A DNA stretch of 64,000 bases from Dehalococcoidia bacterium. GTDB lineage: Bacteria > Chloroflexota > Dehalococcoidia > Tepidiformales > Tepidiformaceae. The notes below the pieces were generated by a model, which worked only from the letters and a program-made list of their open reading frames with translations, was not told where the DNA came from and did not search any database. This document shows positions 61,070-64,000 of the stretch, in pieces (position 1 is the first letter of the stretch; each line of letters starts with the position of its first letter). The stretch covers positions 95,831 to 159,830 of the forward strand of contig VXLW01000015.1 in assembly GCA_009841435.1 (NCBI GenBank), given 5' to 3'. The position numbers were made by a program, and so were the translations under genes.

Positions 61070-63415
61070 ATGAACGACCACACCCTGCGCGTGCTGGAGT
61101 TCGACAAAGTGCGGGCGATGCTGGCGGGTGAGACCGCCTTCAGCCTGGGCCGGGAGCTGGCGCTTGCGCTTGAACCGGAGCGCGAGCACGAAACCGTCCT
61201 GGCGCTGCAGGCCGAGACCGCGGAGATGACGGCCATCGACCAGATGGGCCTCGACGTGCCCCTCGGGGGCATGCGGGATCTGCGGCCGCTGGTCCATGCC
61301 GCCACGATCGGGCAAGCGCTCGAACCCACCGATCTGCAGGAGGCGGCGGGCGCCTTCGACACCGCCCGGCGGGCGCGGCAGCTCGCCGAACGGCTTGCCG
61401 AGCAGACGCCGCGCATCGCGACCATCGCGGAAGCGATCGCGGACTTCCGGTTGTTCATCGCCGAGGTACAGCGGGCGATCACGCCGCGGGGCGCGGTCGC
61501 CGACGATGCGAGCCCGGAGCTGGCGGCGGTTCGCCGGGAGCTCCGGGTGGCGCAGGGGCGGCTCGAGCAGCGGGCTCGGGCCGCACTGGGCGACGCCGTG
61601 CGGCGGGGCGTGGCGCAGGAGGAGCTGCTGACCGAGCGGAACGGACGCATGGTCATCCCCGTGAAGGCGGACTTCCGCGGGCAGCTTCCCGGCATCGTCC
61701 ACGACGTGTCGTCGAGCGGGGCGACGGTGTTCCTCGAGCCGATGAGCGTGGTCGAGACCGGCAACGAGGTGCGCGAGCTACAACTCGCCGAGGAGCGCGA
61801 GGAGCGCCGCGTGCTCCTGCAGCTCTCGGCAATGGTGGGGGAACGCGAGGACGAAGCACTGGCAACCCTAGAGGCGATGGCCCGGCTCGACCTGTTGCGA
61901 GCGAAGGTGCTGCTGGGGAAACGGCTGAGCGCGGACCTGCCGCGCGCGGACGGCGACGACTCCTGGCTGGGCCAGTGGGGCGACACGTCGCTCGTGCGGG
62001 CGCGCCACCCGTTGCTGAAGGGGGACGTCGTCCCGTTCGACCTCGACCTGAGCGAGGAGGCGCCGGGGCTGCTTATCACCGGTCCGAACACGGGCGGCAA
62101 GACGGTTGCGCTGAAGACGGTGGGGCTACTCACGCTGATGGCGCAGGCGGGACTGCCAGTCCCCTGCGACGAGGGCAGCCGCTTCGTAACCTACGGAGCG
62201 ATCCACGCCGACGTCGGCGATGAGCAGTCGATCGAGCAGTCGCTCTCGACGTTCTCGTCGCACATGCGGACGGTGGGCGGAATCCTGGAAGCGGCAGCGC
62301 CCGGAACGCTGGTGCTGCTCGACGAGCTGGGGGCGGGCACCGATCCAGAGGAGGGCGCGGCGCTTTCGCGGGCTGTCCTGGAGACGCTGCTGGACCGGGG
62401 CTGCACGATCATCGCGACGACGCACCACGGGGAACTGAAGACGTTCGCGCAGGAGGAGCCGCGCCTGCGAAACGCCTCCGTGGAGTTCGACCTGCAGACG
62501 CTGAGCCCGACCTTCCACCTCACGATCGGGCTGCCGGGGCAGTCGAACGCGATCGCGATCGCGCGTCGGCTGGGCATCGACGAGGGCGTACTCGAGCGGG
62601 CGGAGGAGCGCGTCGCGCCGGAGACGCGGGAACTGGACGGGCTGCTGGACGAAGCGCGCCGGGAGCGAGCCGGCGCCGCCGAGGCGCGCAGTCGCGAGGA
62701 GGCGGCGAGGCGCGAAGCGGAAGAGCTTCGCCATCAGCTGGCGGAGCAGCACCGCACGATCGAGACGGAGCGGGAGGCAATCCTCGGGCGGGCGCGACGA
62801 GAGGGCGAAGCGCTGGTCGCGCGGGCGCAGCGCGAACTGGAGCGTCTTGAGCGCCGCGAGCGGGAGCGCACCGTCGACCGGGAGGCGGCGGAGCGCCTGC
62901 AGGCGCTCGACGCGGAGATCGAGGCGGCGGGGAAGCAGGCGACGGAGCGGGCGACGGCCTGGCTTGACCCGGTCTCACCGGGCGACATCGTTCGCGTACG
63001 GGACATCCCGCAGCAGGGGGAGGCGGTCACGGGGGTGGGGGCGGACGGGCGCGTGGAGGTGCGGTTCGGGTCGATGCGGATGAAGGTCTCGGTCGACCGC
63101 ATCGAGCGAACGGAACCGAAGCTCACGCCGCCCGTCAGAGCAACGGTGGACCTGCCGCCAGCGACCTCGGTCGCGGCGGAGCTCGACCTGCGAGGTCAGC
63201 GGGCGGAGGAGGCGGTGCTGAACTTCGAGGGGCACCTCGACGACGCGTTTCGGGCGGGGTTGCCATCGATCCGCATCATCCACGGGAAAGGCACCGGGGC
63301 CCTGCGGGCGGCCATCCGCGAAGCGCTCGCGCGGCACCCGCTGGTGCGTCGCTACGAGACGGCGCCCCCGCAGGAAGGCGGCGACGGCGTGACGATCGCT
63401 GTGCTGGCAGGCTGA
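61070..63415 (+). CDS. mutS2: Endonuclease MutS2
   Basis: A 781-residue MutS2, which suppresses recombination or rescues collided ribosomes in other bacteria. The Walker A is ITGPNTGGKT (about residue 340) with DELGAGTDPEEGAAL as Walker B. A long coiled-coil follows (about residues 515-640). The C-terminal Smr nuclease domain (LDLRGQRAEEAV to IIHGKGTGALRAAI, residues 705-781) is complete. The ATG has a -10 box 6 nt upstream. The next gene starts 2 nt after its stop. Confidence 0.95.
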   Translation: MNDHTLRVLEFDKVRAMLAGETAFSLGRELALALEPEREHETVLALQAETAEMTAIDQMGLDVPLGGMRDLRPLVHAATIGQALEPTDLQEAAGAFDTARRARQLAERLAEQTPRIATIAEAIADFRLFIAEVQRAITPRGAVADDASPELAAVRRELRVAQGRLEQRARAALGDAVRRGVAQEELLTERNGRMVIPVKADFRGQLPGIVHDVSSSGATVFLEPMSVVETGNEVRELQLAEEREERRVLLQLSAMVGEREDEALATLEAMARLDLLRAKVLLGKRLSADLPRADGDDSWLGQWGDTSLVRARHPLLKGDVVPFDLDLSEEAPGLLITGPNTGGKTVALKTVGLLTLMAQAGLPVPCDEGSRFVTYGAIHADVGDEQSIEQSLSTFSSHMRTVGGILEAAAPGTLVLLDELGAGTDPEEGAALSRAVLETLLDRGCTIIATTHHGELKTFAQEEPRLRNASVEFDLQTLSPTFHLTIGLPGQSNAIAIARRLGIDEGVLERAEERVAPETRELDGLLDEARRERAGAAEARSREEAARREAEELRHQLAEQHRTIETEREAILGRARREGEALVARAQRELERLERRERERTVDREAAERLQALDAEIEAAGKQATERATAWLDPVSPGDIVRVRDIPQQGEAVTGVGADGRVEVRFGSMRMKVSVDRIERTEPKLTPPVRATVDLPPATSVAAELDLRGQRAEEAVLNFEGHLDDAFRAGLPSIRIIHGKGTGALRAAIREALARHPLVRRYETAPPQEGGDGVTIAVLAG

Positions 63416-63417
63416 CG

Positions 63418-64000
63418 ATGCCACGCCAACGAGACGCACGCGGATTGCAAGCGCCGCTGGGCTTCTCCGAGGGAGAGCGGCCCGACGCGCCACTGGCGGC
63501 GCGGATGCGGCCGCGGACGATCGACGAGTTCGTCGGGCAGCAGCCGGCGGTGGGGCCGGATGCGCTGCTGGGACGAGTGACGACGGGCGCGACACTGCCG
63601 TCGATCGTCCTCTGGGGGCCGCCGGGGTGTGGGAAGACAACGCTGGCGCGCATCCTCGCGAGCGATACCGAAGGGGAGTTCGTCGCCCTCTCCGCTGTTG
63701 CGTCCGGCGTGGCGGAGCTCCGCCGCGTCATCGGGGAAGCGCAGCAGCGTCGGGACGCGGGCGTTCGCACGGTGCTCTTCATCGACGAGATCCACCGTTT
63801 CAACAAGGCGCAGCAGGACGTCATCCTGCCGTATGTAGAAAACGGCACGGTGACGCTCATCGGGGCGACGACGGAGAACCCGTCGTTCGAGGTGGTCGCG
63901 CCGCTGCTGAGCCGGGTGCGGGTAGTGCGGCTGGAGGCGCTGGCAGAGGACGACCTTGCGCGCATCGTCGAGCGCGCGCTGGGGGACGGGGAGCGGGGGC
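63418..64000 (+). CDS. rarA: Replication-associated recombination protein A (partial, N-terminal)
   Basis: The frame is open from the ATG at 63418 to the end of the window (194 residues) and encodes the start of an MgsA/RarA AAA+ ATPase. The order LAARMRPRTIDEFVGQQ, Walker A LWGPPGCGKTTLARI, Walker B VLFIDEIHRFNKAQQDVILP and sensor 1 LIGATTENPSFEVV matches. The protein acts at stalled replication forks. It is coupled to mutS2. Confidence 0.92.
   Translation, partial: MPRQRDARGLQAPLGFSEGERPDAPLAARMRPRTIDEFVGQQPAVGPDALLGRVTTGATLPSIVLWGPPGCGKTTLARILASDTEGEFVALSAVASGVAELRRVIGEAQQRRDAGVRTVLFIDEIHRFNKAQQDVILPYVENGTVTLIGATTENPSFEVVAPLLSRVRVVRLEALAEDDLARIVERALGDGERG

Overview
This window is dense, high-GC bacterial chromosome with short intergenic gaps, many GTG/TTG starts and no plasmid, phage or insertion-sequence signature. 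The gene content (several F420/flavin-type LLM monooxygenases, cytochromes P450, CaiB-type CoA transferase, N-acyl-D-amino-acid deacylase-type amidohydrolase, a Bacillus-like large SRP RNA, many leaderless-looking genes) fits a heterotrophic Chloroflexota of the Dehalococcoidia/SAR202 kind. An actinobacterium cannot be excluded, and there is no rRNA here to settle it.

Layout. Positions 1-28 kb are mostly accessory catabolism and transport: NTF2-like proteins, three LLM oxidoreductases (1114, 4801, 24393), NhaA, alpha/beta hydrolases, a DppBC-type permease pair facing its likely substrate-binding protein (6.9-10.6 kb), an amidohydrolase, a nitroreductase, three P450s (13.4, 14.7, 21.9 kb), three tandem MFS exporters (15.9-20.1 kb), a DUF3500 protein, an orphan Leu/Ile/Val-type binding protein and a VOC protein. 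An NfeD-type membrane protease and its slipin partner follow (26.3-28.5 kb), then birA.

From 29.5 to 33.9 kb lies the housekeeping operon rpsB-tsf-pyrH-frr-uppS-cdsA, with an epoxide-hydrolase-like protein and a VTT/DedA-like membrane protein after it. From 38.6 to 41.7 kb are tRNA-Ser(UGA), an FmdB-type zinc ribbon protein, dtd, proS and tRNA-Phe(GAA). From 46.0 to 52.6 kb is a sulfate assimilation locus (candidate transporter, sat, cysC, cysH, divergent sulfite reductase, hemB). From 52.6 to 63.4 kb come a CoA transferase, a PHP phosphoesterase, ispE-rsmA-3D-domain protein (synteny like Bacillus yabE-ksgA-ispE), the SRP RNA, accB-accC, mutS2 and the start of rarA.

The most striking observation is a tandem pair of paralogous thioredoxin-fold genes on the minus strand (36397-37443 and 37518-38558). 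Each is interrupted in frame by a single TGA at the same redox-motif position (Trp-TGA-Gly-Cys). Each TGA is followed 15 nt later by the same perfect 5-bp hairpin with a GGUCU loop, the classic bacterial SECIS apical loop. I interpret them as two selenoproteins with a U-G-C motif. Secondary observations are a recurrent leaderless promoter architecture (TANNNT 6-9 nt before the start codon, exactly 9 nt in all three MFS genes), an 18-codon ORF with a near-ideal Shine-Dalgarno and its own terminator opposite rpsB, a likely CTG start for tsf, and a Na/Pi-symporter-like protein that may be the sulfate transporter of the cys operon.
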